Positions 49,150-60,449 of a DNA stretch of 64,000 bases are shown piece after piece; position 1 is the first letter of the stretch, and each line of letters begins with the position of its first letter. Made by a program: the position numbers and the translations under genes. Source of the stretch: Lamellibrachia columna (taxonomy: Eukaryota > Annelida > Polychaeta > Sabellida > Siboglinidae); NCBI GenBank assembly GCA_963662155.1, contig OY759261.1, forward strand, positions 1,389,727-1,453,726. Direction: 5' to 3'. The notes beneath the pieces are model-generated. The model searched no databases, had not been told where the DNA came from, and worked only from the letters and a program-made list of their open reading frames with translations.

Positions 49150-49645
49150 TTAGACTCTCAATAGACAGGACCAGGGATTGAATCAACTAGCAAGGCACAT
49201 TAGGGCAGTGGGTAGAGCATTAGACTCTCAATAGACAGGACCACGGATTGAATCAACTAGCAGGGCACATTAGGGCAGTGGGTAGAACATTAGACACTCA
49301 ATAGACAGGACCAGGGATTGAATCAACTAGCAGGGCACATTAGGGCAGTGGGTGGAGCATTAGACTCTCAGTAGACAGGACCACGGATTGAATCAACTAG
49401 CAGGGCACATTAGGGCAGTGGGTAGAACATTAGACTCAATAGACAGGACCACGGATTGAATCAACTATCAGGGCACATTAGGGCAGTGGGTAGAACATTA
49501 GACTCAATAGACAGGACCAGGGATTGAATCAACTAGCAGGGCACATTAGGGCAGTGGGTAGAACATTAGACTCTCAATAGACAGGACCACGGATTGAATC
49601 AACTAGCAGGGCACATTAGGGCAGTGGGTAGAGCATTAGACTCTC
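49150..49645 (+). repeat. 70-bp tandem repeat of a SINE head with Pol III boxes, about 7-8 copies
   Basis: Units contain GGGCACATTAGGGCAGTGGG, TAGAGCATTAGACTCTCAAT, AGACAGGACC and GGGATTGAATCAACTAG. Each holds an A-box-like GGGCAGTGGGTAGA and, about 37 bp later across the unit border, a B-box-like GGATTGAATC. The last copy runs into the SINE-A body. Confidence 0.9.
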
Positions 49646-49925
49646 AATGGACAGGACCAGGGTTAAAATCATCTTGTTGATTTTTCAAAGCTTGGACATT
49701 ATTATTCACTCCAGTTGCTTCAGTTCGCTCAGCAGTGACAGTGTAAATAAGTAATTGGCTACAGACGGGGGTGGATAGCAGCCGGTGGATATATGTGAGT
49801 GAATAGTCGTCACACAGTAATTGCAGCATGGCTGAATACTTCCCAGAGAAGTTGAGTTGGTGTTGGAATGAACAGGTCTGGCAGGTGGTGAAGTGTAGAT
49901 ACTGTGCTATATAAGAACTCACCTT
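49600..49925 (+). mobile_element. SINE-A copy 3, body not expanded
   Basis: After the last head repeat come TTTTTCAAAGCTTGGACATT, CAGTTGCTTCAGTTCGCTCA, GCAGCATGGCTGAATACTTC, CCAGAGAAGTTGAGTTGG, GGAATGAACAGGTCTGGCAG and ATATAAGAACTCACCTTTAC. The middle and 3' segments that are arrays in copies 1 and 2 are single here, so this copy gives the ancestral layout. Confidence 0.8.
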
Positions 49926-49961
49926 TACCTTGGTAGACCTTTGCTCAAGACATTGATAATT

Positions 49962-50945
49962 GACAGCCATGCCCCTATTGACATGACAACATGACAGTGA
50001 CAGCCATGCCCCTATTGACATGACAACATGATAGTGACAGCCATGCCCCTATTGACATGACGACATGATAGTGACAGCCATGCCCCTATTGACATGACAA
50101 CATGACAGTGACAGCCATGCCCCTATTGACATGATGACATGACAGTGACAGCCATGCCCCTATTGACACGACAACATGACAGTGACAGTTATGCCCCTAT
50201 TGACAAGGCAACATGACAGTGATAGCCATGCCCCTATTGACACGACAACATGACAATGACAGCCATGCCCCTATTGACACGACAACATGACAATGACAGC
50301 CATGCCCCTATTGACACGACAACATGACAGTGACAGCCATGCCCCTATTGACACGACAACATGACAGTGACAGCCATGCCCCTATTGACACGACAACATG
50401 ACAGTGACAGCCATGCCCCTATTGACACGACAACATGACAGTGACAGCCATGCCCCTATTGACAAGACAACATGACCAGTGACAGCCATGCCCCTATTGA
50501 CACGACAACATGACCAGTGACAGCCATGTCCCTACTGACTTGACAACATGACAAGTGACAGCCATGCCCCTATTGACTTGACAACATGACCAGTGACAGC
50601 CATGTCCCTATTGACGTGACAACATGACCAGTGACGGCCATGTCCCTATTGACGTGACAACCTGACCAGTGACAGCCATGTCCCTATTGACTTGACAACA
50701 TGACCAGTGACAGCCATGTCCCTATTGACTTGACAACATGACCAGTGACAGCCATGTCCCTATTGACGTGACAACATGACCAGTGACGGCCATGTCCCTA
50801 TTGACGTGACAACATGACCAGTGACAGCCATGTCCCTATTGACATGACAACATGACCAGTGGCAGCCGTGCCCCTATTGACATGACAACATGACCAGTGG
50901 CAGCCGTGCCCCTATTGACATGACAACATGACCAGTGGCAGCCAG
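49962..50945. repeat. 37/38-bp minisatellite, about 27 copies
   Basis: Units contain GACAGCCATGCCCCTATTGA and CATGACAACATGAC. The left half has ACAGTGACAG (37 bp); the right half has CCAGTGACAG (38 bp) and CATGTCCC. Confidence 0.95.
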
Positions 50946-51783
50946 TCAGACATGTCACAAGGTTTTTCTGTGACTCTATCAACTCTTGTATGAATACTGA
51001 ACCCAAGAAACACATCTCATCTTTATTATCGTTGAAAGTAATTAACATTGCTACAGAAACAGTCGTCATTATGTGTTGTGGACATTTCACCCACTCGTTG
51101 ATTTTCAGATTGATAAATATATCAATATGAATATTATTAGGGAGATTTTTTAACAGTCATATTTGTGTAGAAACTTGGCATTTCCTGTGTAGGTGAACTA
51201 GCCCCGGGCTAGAGGCAGTGCATGTTGCTCTGTGACACAGTTCATAGATGTAGCTGTCTGTTCTGTGATTCTATACAGGCAGTGATTGCAGTGTGGCAGA
51301 TAGACACGGTTGAGCAATTCCACTTGGCTGTCACGCATCAGTGAATCTGAGTCTGTCTGCCACAAGAATGTTCCCTTGTGTACTTGATGAATGGAGAGAC
51401 ATTCCACAGAGAAAGAAGGCCAGAGGGGGGCCAGAGGGGGCCAGTGGCTTTAAGTCCTTGTTTTGATCTAGTCTTAGTGCTGATGTTGTGCTAGATTTTT
51501 GCCTAGTTTTTGCCTATCGGACATGAAGGTTTTTTATCTGTCCCTGTATCTAGAAACATAGAAACAGTTCAAGAACAAACCACCACACGTAATATACTAC
51601 TTTGTATCGTGGTGGTGTTGAAATGGCAAATGTAAAAAAATGTAGACCCCAAAATATGTAGAAAAACTCCCACACTTTACTGAACTTTGCTGTGGGCCTG
51701 ACATGTTTCAGGGCTTAAGATCTTAGCTAGATTTTATTATTGATTGCAGATTTTTGCAGTATGAGTTTTTAATACTATCAGGC
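50946..51783. other. Unique sequence
   Basis: No gene is recognised. ORFs of 84 and 69 codons lack recognisable domains. Confidence 0.5.
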
Positions 51784-53869
51784 ATCCCAGCAGGCACACG
51801 ACGTTGTAGCAACGTTGTCAGGTATCGACGTTGTGATGACGTCGAAATATTGGTCGATATGAAAGTTGAGTCGACGTCGGATATCGACGTTGTTTCAACG
51901 TCGGATATCGACTTTGTTTCAACGTCGGATATCGACGTTGTTTCAACGTGGGATATCGACTTTGTTTCAACGTCGGATATCGACGTTGTTTCAACGTCAA
52001 GTATCGACCTTGTTTCAACGTCAGGTATCGACCTTGTTTCAACGTCAGGTATCGACGTTGTGATGCCGTCGAATTATTGGTCGATATGAAAGTTGAGTCG
52101 ACGTCGGATATCAACGTTGTTTCAACGTCATGTATCAACGTTGTTTCAACCACCTCTCCCACTCCTCTCTCGCAACAGCTGTGCTTACGTCAGACTCGGT
52201 GCTGCCATTCACCGACCTCATAACACTAGCTGAAAGGGAATATGCATATACGTAAGTTGTATTATATGATATCTTCTGATATCATGAAATGTGATAGATA
52301 TCCTGGTAGTTTCTAGTCGGAAACATAAATCAATGAAGAAGCATTTCTTGTAAAAAAAACTAATTAATTAAATTTAGTTAATTACCAATTAAGTAACCAC
52401 GGCCTACGTACGGAATTGGGCGCTTCCTGAAGTTAGGACACGCAACTATAATAGCATAAATGCAAGTATTGATAACGAATTAAGCAACTGATATGCAGCG
52501 CAAAACACTAAATGAAGATTTCACAGAATATATAATATATAGATATATTATAATAATATATAATTAATGTTGTGTTTCTATTCTGGTAAATCAATTACTC
52601 GCAACAAATAAACATATAGACATATAGTGACAGCTAGTACTGCTGAGTTCACCTAAGGCTAAGACTATTATGTCCAAGACAGTTCACGACCTTCAAGTTT
52701 GGCACCTAAAATTACGATGTGAAAAGATCTACTTTCGTATGCTTTTCGAAAAAAATTATTTGCATAATGCTCAAAATCAATGTATTGGATAATAAAAAAT
52801 ACAGCCAAAGATTCACAAAGGAATTTCTAAAGATGTATACGTACCTTGTCTTGCGGCACGCCAATCGTTTATAAATTATAACTGTAAAAAGAATATGGCG
52901 GTATGGGCCGGGTAGACTCGCTGTAAAAAAAAATTTAATATTGATAATCGTCAGCGAATATTGTGAACATATGGAGCTTACAACAAGAAAATGTTGTCAT
53001 TGTTCGTTAATTTTTGTGAGAGTAACTACACGTTTCATATGAATTTTAATTAGTTTCTTTCCATTTTATTTTGCTTCCCGCGTGGTGCATTACCGCGAGA
53101 GAAAAATCCCCTTGCATGCTATGCGAAATTTAATACAAGTAATAAATCATAAGGGTACAGCGCCTGTGAGATATCAGAGCTTGGGCCTCCCTCAGTCCAA
53201 GCACTGATAAATTACCTCCCGCGAGTGCGGGCACCGCATGTGTGGCTGGCAAACGGGCTGTTGTCGGCAAGCGCTTGCCGAGCGCTGCCAGGCGATGTCC
53301 GCCCTCGGGCCGATGAATGCGTGCTGGCTGGGACATGATTCCTCATCCCGTTTTAAACCTAAATCGGTTATTTGGCTAGTGAATCAAACAGACAAAGTTG
53401 TGCGATCACAAATCCAGTCACTGACACTGGAAGCATGCTGTACGTTGCTGTTCAAATAAAAATTAATGTTCGTATAGTAACTTTCATCTTTAGCATACCT
53501 ACCTAAATTCGAAGTCTTAACTTCGACGTTGTTACGACGGAGGTTAATCGACGTTACATTGACGTTGCATATATGTTGTCCACCTACATACATTGCTTTC
53601 CGACCTAAATTCGATGTGCTAACAACGTCAAACGTCGGCGTTGTTACGACAGAGGTGGATCGACGTTACATCGACGTTGCGTGTATGTTGTCCACCTATG
53701 TGCGTTGCGTACCGACCTACACTCGACGTCCAAACGACGTCAAACTTCGACGTCGGTACGACGGGGGTTGATCGACGTTGCATAGACGTTGTGTATATAT
53801 TGTCCGACGTCGCGACTTTATTTCAACCTATTTTCGACGTCGAAACAACGTCGGTGTGCCTGCTGGGAT
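51784..53869. mobile_element. Non-autonomous DNA transposon with terminal inverted repeats, about 2.09 kb
   Basis: The left end reads ATCCCAGCAGGCACACGACG. The reverse complement of the right end reads ATCCCAGCAGGCACACCGAC. Inside both ends are subterminal arrays of palindrome-rich units of about 24 bp, with ATCGACGTTGTTTCAACGTC on the left and related GATCGACGTTACATCGACGT at 53520-53870. The left array also has a 225-bp duplication (51822 and 52047, CGATATGAAAGTTGAGTCGA). No transposase is recognisable in the core (52200-53500), so the element is non-autonomous. I cannot define the target-site duplication with certainty, and the superfamily is not assigned. Confidence 0.82.
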
Positions 53870-54950
53870 AGGATCATATATATCTAGGAATGTTTAACAT
53901 ACCACTTAGAGTAGTACTAATGTAGATATGTCCAGTGCATAGACATAAATAGAACACCCTTTAGTAAAACAAGACCAATGAGCTCTTATCATTTGACACA
54001 TGATAAAGTGATGCTGGCATGGACCAGTGACATTCATGCTGCTGCATGCAAGAACTCACTGGAGGCCCAGTGTTTATACTGTACAGCACCCAGTCTTCAT
54101 CATATATCTATAGATATACAGTACTAATAATAGATTATTACTATATAGCTATATATACCTAATACCTTATTACATGCACAATCTATCCATGCACCTTGTA
54201 TATCAAATACCATAACATATTAACTATAACAGTAGCACCACTAAACGTGATCAAAACTGAACTTTCTGAAGTGCTCTATACATGTATTAGCTAATGACTG
54301 CAAGAGGTCAAAATCTCATTAAGCCCTGTTGGACATTCTTCTCTGAGGTCCCAAAAATATTCTTTTCCCATCTTCCAACACATTCCCCAGCTGCTCCATC
54401 ACAGCTATTTCCACCTGCAGATCAAGATCTCTCGAATGTTATCTGGCCAACTTGCCCAAGGACACGCCTCATGTAAAGAAATGTGCTCTCTCATTTAAGC
54501 TGTCAATTGTTTTAGTAGGCAACCTTTCACATGGTTTGTCAACCAAATGCATAGAATGCAATGAATGTTGCAATGTGTACAGAATGAGTTACATGATAGT
54601 GGTTCATACAACGATGAAAAGGCAAACGACGACCAAAAAGGGGAGAGCCTCATTAAATGCAGATGACTTAATAAAGAAAAAAAATCTTATTAATGAGCTG
54701 ACATCTAGTAGAGTTTTATAAAAGAGTTACAAATATGCATACACGCACGCACACATTATTTATAAAACTGAATCCTACCCCTATAACATTTTATGTTGCA
54801 CCCAATCAATGTGACTACTGGGAAACACTTAATGTACGCTCCCCCAAGAAAAACAAACGTATCTGTAATATATTGATATTTCAGAACATTTTCGAAACTG
54901 TTACATTCATTCACATATACACTAACACAGCACAAACATTTGCAACATAA
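53870..54950. other. Mostly unique sequence, small ORFs
   Basis: Overlapping plus-strand ORFs (54294-54476, 54452-54721) have no domain I can name. The minus strand has an interrupted frame in 54300-54650 of peptide-like composition that could be remains of a transposase or host gene. No firm call. Confidence 0.4.
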
Positions 54951-54956
54951 ATTACC

Positions 54957-55035
54957 TGAAAATAACGAGATGTTAGATCCTGTCTTCTGTTGATTCGTAC
55001 AGCTGTAAGCTACACAGGAAATAACCATATTCGTT
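54957..55035 (-). CDS. Possible first exon of a THAP-domain protein
   Basis: The minus-strand peptide MVISCVAYSCTNQQKTGSNI followed by SLFS resembles the start of a THAP zinc finger, whose pattern is a Met, hydrophobic residues, Cys-x4-Cys-x-Asn, then Ile/Val-Ser-x-His/Phe. The reading is followed by a donor-like TTTTCAG|GTAATTTAT, as expected if the rest of the finger (second Cys and His, the Pro and Trp core) is on another exon. I could not find that exon. THAP domains occur in cellular regulators and in P-element and Kolobok transposases. Short and uncertain. Confidence 0.3.
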
Positions 55036-56024
55036 GTCCCACAACTTTCTCCAGCAAGCCTCCAAGATGTTTGTCTTGAAGAGTTTAACACTAATGCATG
55101 TATGAACAACCCAACTGCCCACACTTATAACACAACTGCTGGGACCACCCTCACCCAAATTATTAATCAGTCTGGTGGCCATGCCCCATTAAGAACAAAT
55201 GACAATGACAAATCTTCAAGTTAATTGGTTCCTGGTGTCATCGTCACTGGCTACTAGTTTATAATTCTCTGGTAGCCACCTCATCTTCATTGCCTTTGTT
55301 TGCCTTATATTGTAAATGATGATGGTGAGGAGGAAATACATTAACTTACTTATTTACTTACTTACTTACATATGTTAGACACCTATTTTTAACATGCTAT
55401 GTTCACACTATAAACTGTACTACCCTATGTGTCATGCAGTGGATGCAACTGTTTCTGCCTTACAATGAAATGCTGGCCAGTGGTCCACACCCGCTTCACT
55501 GCAGTGAGCTGGCTTATCGCTCTTGTTTATAGGGGGGTGATTAATGATGTACCTCTATGGTCCAGTGTAAAAAATATGCTTACAACTGTTGTGAAATGTC
55601 TTTAGAATACTGGAGTCATTTAGAAATGTTGATCAAATAGAAACATGCTGTAAATATAGTTCTTAGTCTTGACAAATACACAGTAATCATAAGTGCAGCT
55701 AGCTTGTAAACAAAATGTCTTTTTTCAAATGTGATACTTTCTGATGATAGTGAAAGCAGTATTTAGGGGCATTCTCAAAACACTGATGTTTGATATTAAG
55801 CAAAATCAGTTTCAATGGGGTGGGGGGGAGTGTGAGGGGGAGTGTGAGGTGTTGTACATCAACATAATTTTCTCTAAAACATTTTTATTTTCAAATTTGC
55901 AAATATATAATGTGATATAATAATGCCATTAGTGTAACATAGTGTAACATTAGTGTAACATTAGTGTAACATAGTGGCATTGTATACTGACCTTTGTAGT
56001 TTATTTGCCTTTCTCTGCCACCAG
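55036..56024. other. COBL intron end, unique sequence
   Basis: No further gene is recognised. Short (AGTGTAACATT)n repeats at 55930-55978 precede the polypyrimidine tract and CCACCAG acceptor of the next exon. Confidence 0.55.
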
Positions 56025-56227
56025 GTGACACTAGTTACCCTTCATCTGACTCTGCCATCGAACTTCCATCATCTGAGGACTCCGATAGCAACACAATGTT
56101 TAGGCGCAAGGGGTCGAAGGAACCCCCTAGTGAGCCGGAGCCATTCATGCCTGGAATGGCGGCAGAGAAGAAAAAGAAAGGCTTCTTTTCGTTCTTCAGA
56201 AAGAAGGGTTCTGCTAAGTTTAAGCCG
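56025..56227 (+). CDS. COBL: COBL homologue exon, acidic/basic linker
   Basis: The acceptor TTTCTCTGCCACCAG ends at 56024. With one base from the preceding exon the frame reads GDTSYPSSDSAIELPSSEDS, then MFRRKGSKEPPSEPEPFMPG and a lysine/phenylalanine cluster AAEKKKKGFFSFFRKKGS. The last corresponds to the KKKFLGFF-like basic patch after the Cobl domain in vertebrate COBL/COBLL1. The donor is GTGAGT after AAGCCG (phase 0). The CpG-rich coding composition contrasts with the surrounding intron. The ORF starting at 55974 in another frame is a shadow. Confidence 0.82.
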
Positions 56228-56367
56228 GTGAGTTATTGTTAGGCCCAAAACTGGGACACTTGTGTATGTTTAGCTGATATTATTTAGGTCCTGTAAGGGT
56301 CGTTGATTGATCAATTGTCACAGTGGTTTATTTAGACCAGTGCAGCTGTCTGGCGAAGAATAAACAT

Positions 56368-57282
56368 AAGTGACTCTTTATGTAAGTAAACATGTAAGTG
56401 ACCCTGTATACGAATAAACATATAAGTGACCCTGTATACAAATAAACATGTAAGTAACCTTGTTTAAAATAAACATGTAAGTAACCCTGTATACGAATAA
56501 ACATGTAAGTGACACTGTTTACAAATAAACATGTAAGTGACCCTGTATACGAATAAACATGTAAGTGACCCTGTATACGAATAAACATGTAAGTGACCCT
56601 GTATAAAAATAAACATGTAAGTAACCTTGTTTAAAGTAAACATGTAAGTAACCCTGTATACGAATAAACATGTAAGTGACACTGTTTACAAATAAACATG
56701 TAAGTGACCCTGTGTACGAATAAACATGTAAGTGACCCTGTATATGAATAAATATGTAAGTGACCCTGTATACGAATAAACATGTAAGTGACCCTGTATA
56801 CAAATAAACATGTAAGTGACCCTGTATACGAATAAACATGTAAGTGACCCTGTTTACGAATAAACATGTAAGTGACCCTGTATATGATTAAACATGTAAG
56901 TGACCCTGTTTACAAATAAACATGTAAGTGACCCTGTATACGATTAAACATGTAAGTGACCCTGTTTACAAATAAACATGTAAGTGACCCTGTATACGAA
57001 TAAACATGTAAGTGACCCTGTTTACAAATAAACATGTAAGTGACCCTGTATACGAATAAACATGTAAGTGACCCTGTTTACAAATAAACATGTAAGTGAC
57101 CCTGTATACGAATAAACATGTAAGTGACCCTGTTTACAAATAAACATGTAAGTGACCCTGTATATAAATAAACACATAAGTGACCCTGTTTATAAATAAA
57201 CATGTAAGTGACCCTGTATACCAATAAACATGTAAGTGACCCTGTATGCCAATAAACATTTAAGTGACCCTGTATACAAACG
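56368..57282. repeat. 28-bp minisatellite with donor-like GTAAGT, about 32 copies
   Basis: Units contain AATAAACATGTAAGTGACCC and TGTATACG. Variants include TTTACA, CGATTA and GTAACC. The array starts about 140 bp after the donor of the exon at 56025-56227 and ends about 390 bp before the next exon. Nearly every unit on the + strand matches the 5' splice consensus. Confidence 0.95.
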
Positions 57283-57676
57283 AGGTGATCGTGTCTCTCT
57301 AGTGAAAAATTAGAAAATTACAGGAAATTAAATAAATGAACAAGACCGAATGCTAGGTAACTCATCTGGAAAATACTGCACACCAACTCATTAGTTAGGA
57401 AAAAGTCACATGACCTATTGCAACCTGCATTAGTGTACCATTGCAACAATTTTGCACAAAAGTAAAATAATTTATAATAAATGTTTCAAGAACAGCAAAA
57501 TAAACACTTTGCTGCCATATTTATGGAATAAAAAATATTTCTGCTACATAAAATATTAGACAGTTTGTAAGATAACCAGTGGGTAGAGAGCAACTTGCAC
57601 CCGTAGACTTCCCAAATCAGCCAAAGTTGCTAATTTGAGTCATGTCATTACCCTCCTGATGTGCTGTGTTCCACAG
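57283..57676. other. COBL intron end
   Basis: Unique A+T-rich sequence ending in the acceptor CTGTGTTCCACAG at 57676. Confidence 0.6.
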
Positions 57677-58343
57677 GGTAAAGCATCATACCCTGAATCC
57701 CAGCCCTCCCTGCCCGTGTCTGAGAACAACCGGCCACGTCCCACCAGCATGTTTGCGACGCTGCCACTGACGCGGACGTCTTCTTCCTCCAGTCACAATG
57801 CTCCAGGGGGGCCATCGTCAGCGGCAACGCTACAGAAGTCACAGTCGGTACGATCGGAGCCACCCGCAAAACCACCGCGCAAGAAACGTCATGCACCTCC
57901 ACCACCAGTGGCGGCCTCTAACAGGCAGAATGCTATCAACCAATCGCTGCCAAACATTGAAGAAGCAGCGACGAAGGAGATTTCGGTGGATGTGTCGACG
58001 GCCGTGGCACATTCGCGCCACAGCTCGCACTCCAGCGGATTCAACGAGACAACGTCTTCGCCGCTCGAATCACCCGGGAACTCTTCCCATGATTCCGCTG
58101 CCCACGTCGTAGTTGCTCCCGAGGCAGACACACAGGCGAAGACCGACCCTAACTCAGGCGAGAGTTTGGAGGTCAAGGACAATTTGCCTTCGCAAGATCT
58201 GACATCAGAAGTCAGCCATCCACCATCAGAGGCGCCCATCGAAAACACCGAACAAGAAAGTTCATCAAACAAGATACCAGATGGTGATGTTGAGTCGGCG
58301 ACACTGCATCGGAAGCGGAAGGCACCAGCACCGCCACCTGTTG
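57677..58343 (+). CDS. COBL: COBL homologue large exon with KRAP motifs
   Basis: This 667-bp exon is in phase 0 at the start and phase 1 at the end. The encoded peptide begins GKASYPESQPSLPVSE. It has a first KRAP-type motif KPPRKKRHAPPPPV at about residue 65, a long Ser/Glu/Pro-rich disordered segment, and a second one, HRKRKAPAPPPV, at the end. Paired basic-plus-polyproline motifs are characteristic of cordon-bleu proteins, where they bind partners such as syndapins. The donor is TTG|GTGAGT. The minus-strand ORFs here are shadows. Confidence 0.85.
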
Positions 58344-58815
58344 GTGAGTGTTATTTCCATTACATTGGGTGTATGGCAAACCCTTCTTATGTACAACTAT
58401 ATTCCAACATATTATAATTCGGCTGTCTGACGTTTACTTTGCATGTAGTGAACAGTAGTACAGTGGACTGTTCGTAATCTCAGATAACAGAATCAGCCAT
58501 CTACTAGAACTAAATATATTGGCTGGGACGGGATCAATCCCTCTTTGTGCTGCATCAAAATGTGCCACTTAATGTAATGTAATGTAAATTATTCCAGCCC
58601 AAAGTGATTCTATTAAGTCCATGATTAAGTCCACTGTAATTGTAATTTAAACCTTACAAATTGTATAAGTTTTATTAACCCAAAATAAGTTAACAAAATA
58701 AATTATCACCTGTTGGACTTTAGACATGCCAATGGGTTCTGTGTTCTAACCGTCTGGAACGTGTTTTGTTAAATCTTCTTAGAAACCTTTGTCAAACGTG
58801 CCCCTTTATTTCCAG
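58344..58815. other. COBL intron
   Basis: A short intron between donor GTGAGT and acceptor CTTTATTTCCAG. No other feature is seen. Confidence 0.75.
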
Positions 58816-59165
58816 TCGATGCTGCAGATGAACAACAGATGGTGCCACCAGATACGTCCGAGTTACCCCCGATAACGACGGAGGGTGGCAAAGAGGTGGA
58901 TGAAGACACCAAGGAATCTACAGACACGACGACCTTGGTCGAAGCTCTTCAGATGGAAAGCATTTCGTTAGACATGACCGACTCGACGCCCGCCTCACCG
59001 AGCCGAGAGACAACCAACAGTCCGCTAGGTGGAAGCTGTGTGGTTGAGGATGCGGACCTGAAGGTGGCGCTGGTGGAGGAGCTCCGCAATGGTAGGCCTG
59101 AACTTAAGACTCATCCCGACTCACTGCACTCGGTGGTCTACCACTCCGTCGAAATGATCTACTAA
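58816..59165 (+). CDS. COBL: COBL homologue exon ending in a WH2-like motif
   Basis: Phase 1 entry gives VDAADEQQMVPPDTSELPPI and an acidic, Thr/Ser-rich segment, then DLKVALVEELRNG. That is the amphipathic helix of a WH2 actin-binding motif (Leu-x3-Leu-Arg). Two endings are possible. Reading on gives RPELKTHPDSLHSVVYHSVE and stops at TAA 59163-59165, which supplies an LK pair. Alternatively the donor AATG|GTAGGC at 59091 splices to the candidate exon at 62370 in the same phase. I favour the read-through ending as the simplest, but both may be used. Poly(A)-like AATAAA signals lie at 59480-59830. Confidence 0.72.
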
Positions 59166-60449
59166 GGATCATTATCAGGAGATCACATACATGCAATATG
59201 AGATCGTTAAAGGTCCCTCCTCAATTTGAGTGTTTCGCTTGATTCGTTTCAGGCTTGTTTCCTAAACAATTCAACATCTAGTATCCGCTATGACATGCTT
59301 GTTTGTGGACATTTTTTATTTAGTTTCGGCAAAATAGTCGGATAAACTATTAAATAATTTTTTTCTGGGTTTGGTAAAAGTTGGTCAGTGCTATAAAATT
59401 ATACTGTGGCATACAACTGTTTACACTTTCACAAATACGCCTAGTCTAATGGACCACGTAAATTATTTAGATGATTTTAATAAAAGTTTTTATTAAACCA
59501 ACTATTCATACACTGCATACTAAAAAAATTAACAAACCTGATTTGTAATGAGCTAAATCAGTTGAGGATGGAGATTTATTGCAATGTGATCCACAGATGT
59601 ACGTGATCCACGCACATAAGATAACAGATCATTTATGACTGGCAGAGTTAATTAAATTTGTTCATTTATTGTGAACATATATATAAATCAATGCTATGAA
59701 CTTTCTGCAATGACTTTCCCTTGATGTTTATTTTACATCTGGAGTAAAGATCTGCATCGATTTATATTTATATAATTTTGAGTTACAATTATAAAACAAT
59801 AAAACGGTATATTTGATGGTTAGCAAAATAAAACAGGATCTATTTTTAGACCTCATTGTGTATATCAACAGTTTAGTTGAAATAGTTTTGAATGCATTCG
59901 GCGTCGTTGAGATTTGTCGTACTGTTTATGCTGTATTTTTATAAGGTGCACGTTGTCTTAAGTGGCTTGTTAGTTTGTGTGGTAACTGCTTCCAGGATAT
60001 TATAACTATTTAAGTTAACCAAGCAATGAGAATTTAAGCATTTAGGAAGCTGGTTTGACACTTTCATTCATAGTAAAGGTTAATTTAGTCACTAACAGAA
60101 CTCATTATGCTTTGAACCTATCAACATGGGATTGTACACCATATATGCTTATTATTAGCAGAATTTTTTAGAATTGTAAAAAACATAAATACCAGTTTAT
60201 TGGCTCATCTAATTAAATGGTGAGAAATATATGCCACATATTTTAGAGGGCATGTTTGTTTACTGATTAGTGGCAGAGGTAGCTATGTACACTGTAGTTA
60301 GTGGCAAAGGTAGTTATGTAGTTATGTAGTTAGTGGCAGAAATAGTTATGTAGTTAGTCTACATTAAGAGTGTCCACCTTCAAGAAAGATTGTACTGTCT
60401 GGCAGGTCCCATCTCTCATCCTGTGAGTCTGCTTTCCCCACTTGCCGGC
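59166..60449 (+). other. Probable COBL 3' UTR/flank or intron, A+T-rich
   Basis: Several AATAAA-type signals (around 59480, 59800, 59828) follow the stop at 59165. If the gene continues to 62370, this is intron instead. A short TAGTTATGTAGTTAGTGGCA repeat lies at 60290-60355. Confidence 0.45.

Noticed and set aside
53130..53459. Small ORFs in the core of the inverted-repeat element as a transposase
   Set aside because: They are 68-73 codons, overlap on opposite strands, and show no DDE-type motif.
54294..54721. Possible host or transposase gene
   Set aside because: Frames on both strands are short or interrupted, and I cannot name any domain. Left as unassigned sequence.
57648..58272. Minus-strand and alternative-frame ORFs over the large COBL exon
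   Set aside because: They are shadows of the G+C-richer coding frame, which itself has KRAP-type motifs and phase-matched splice sites.
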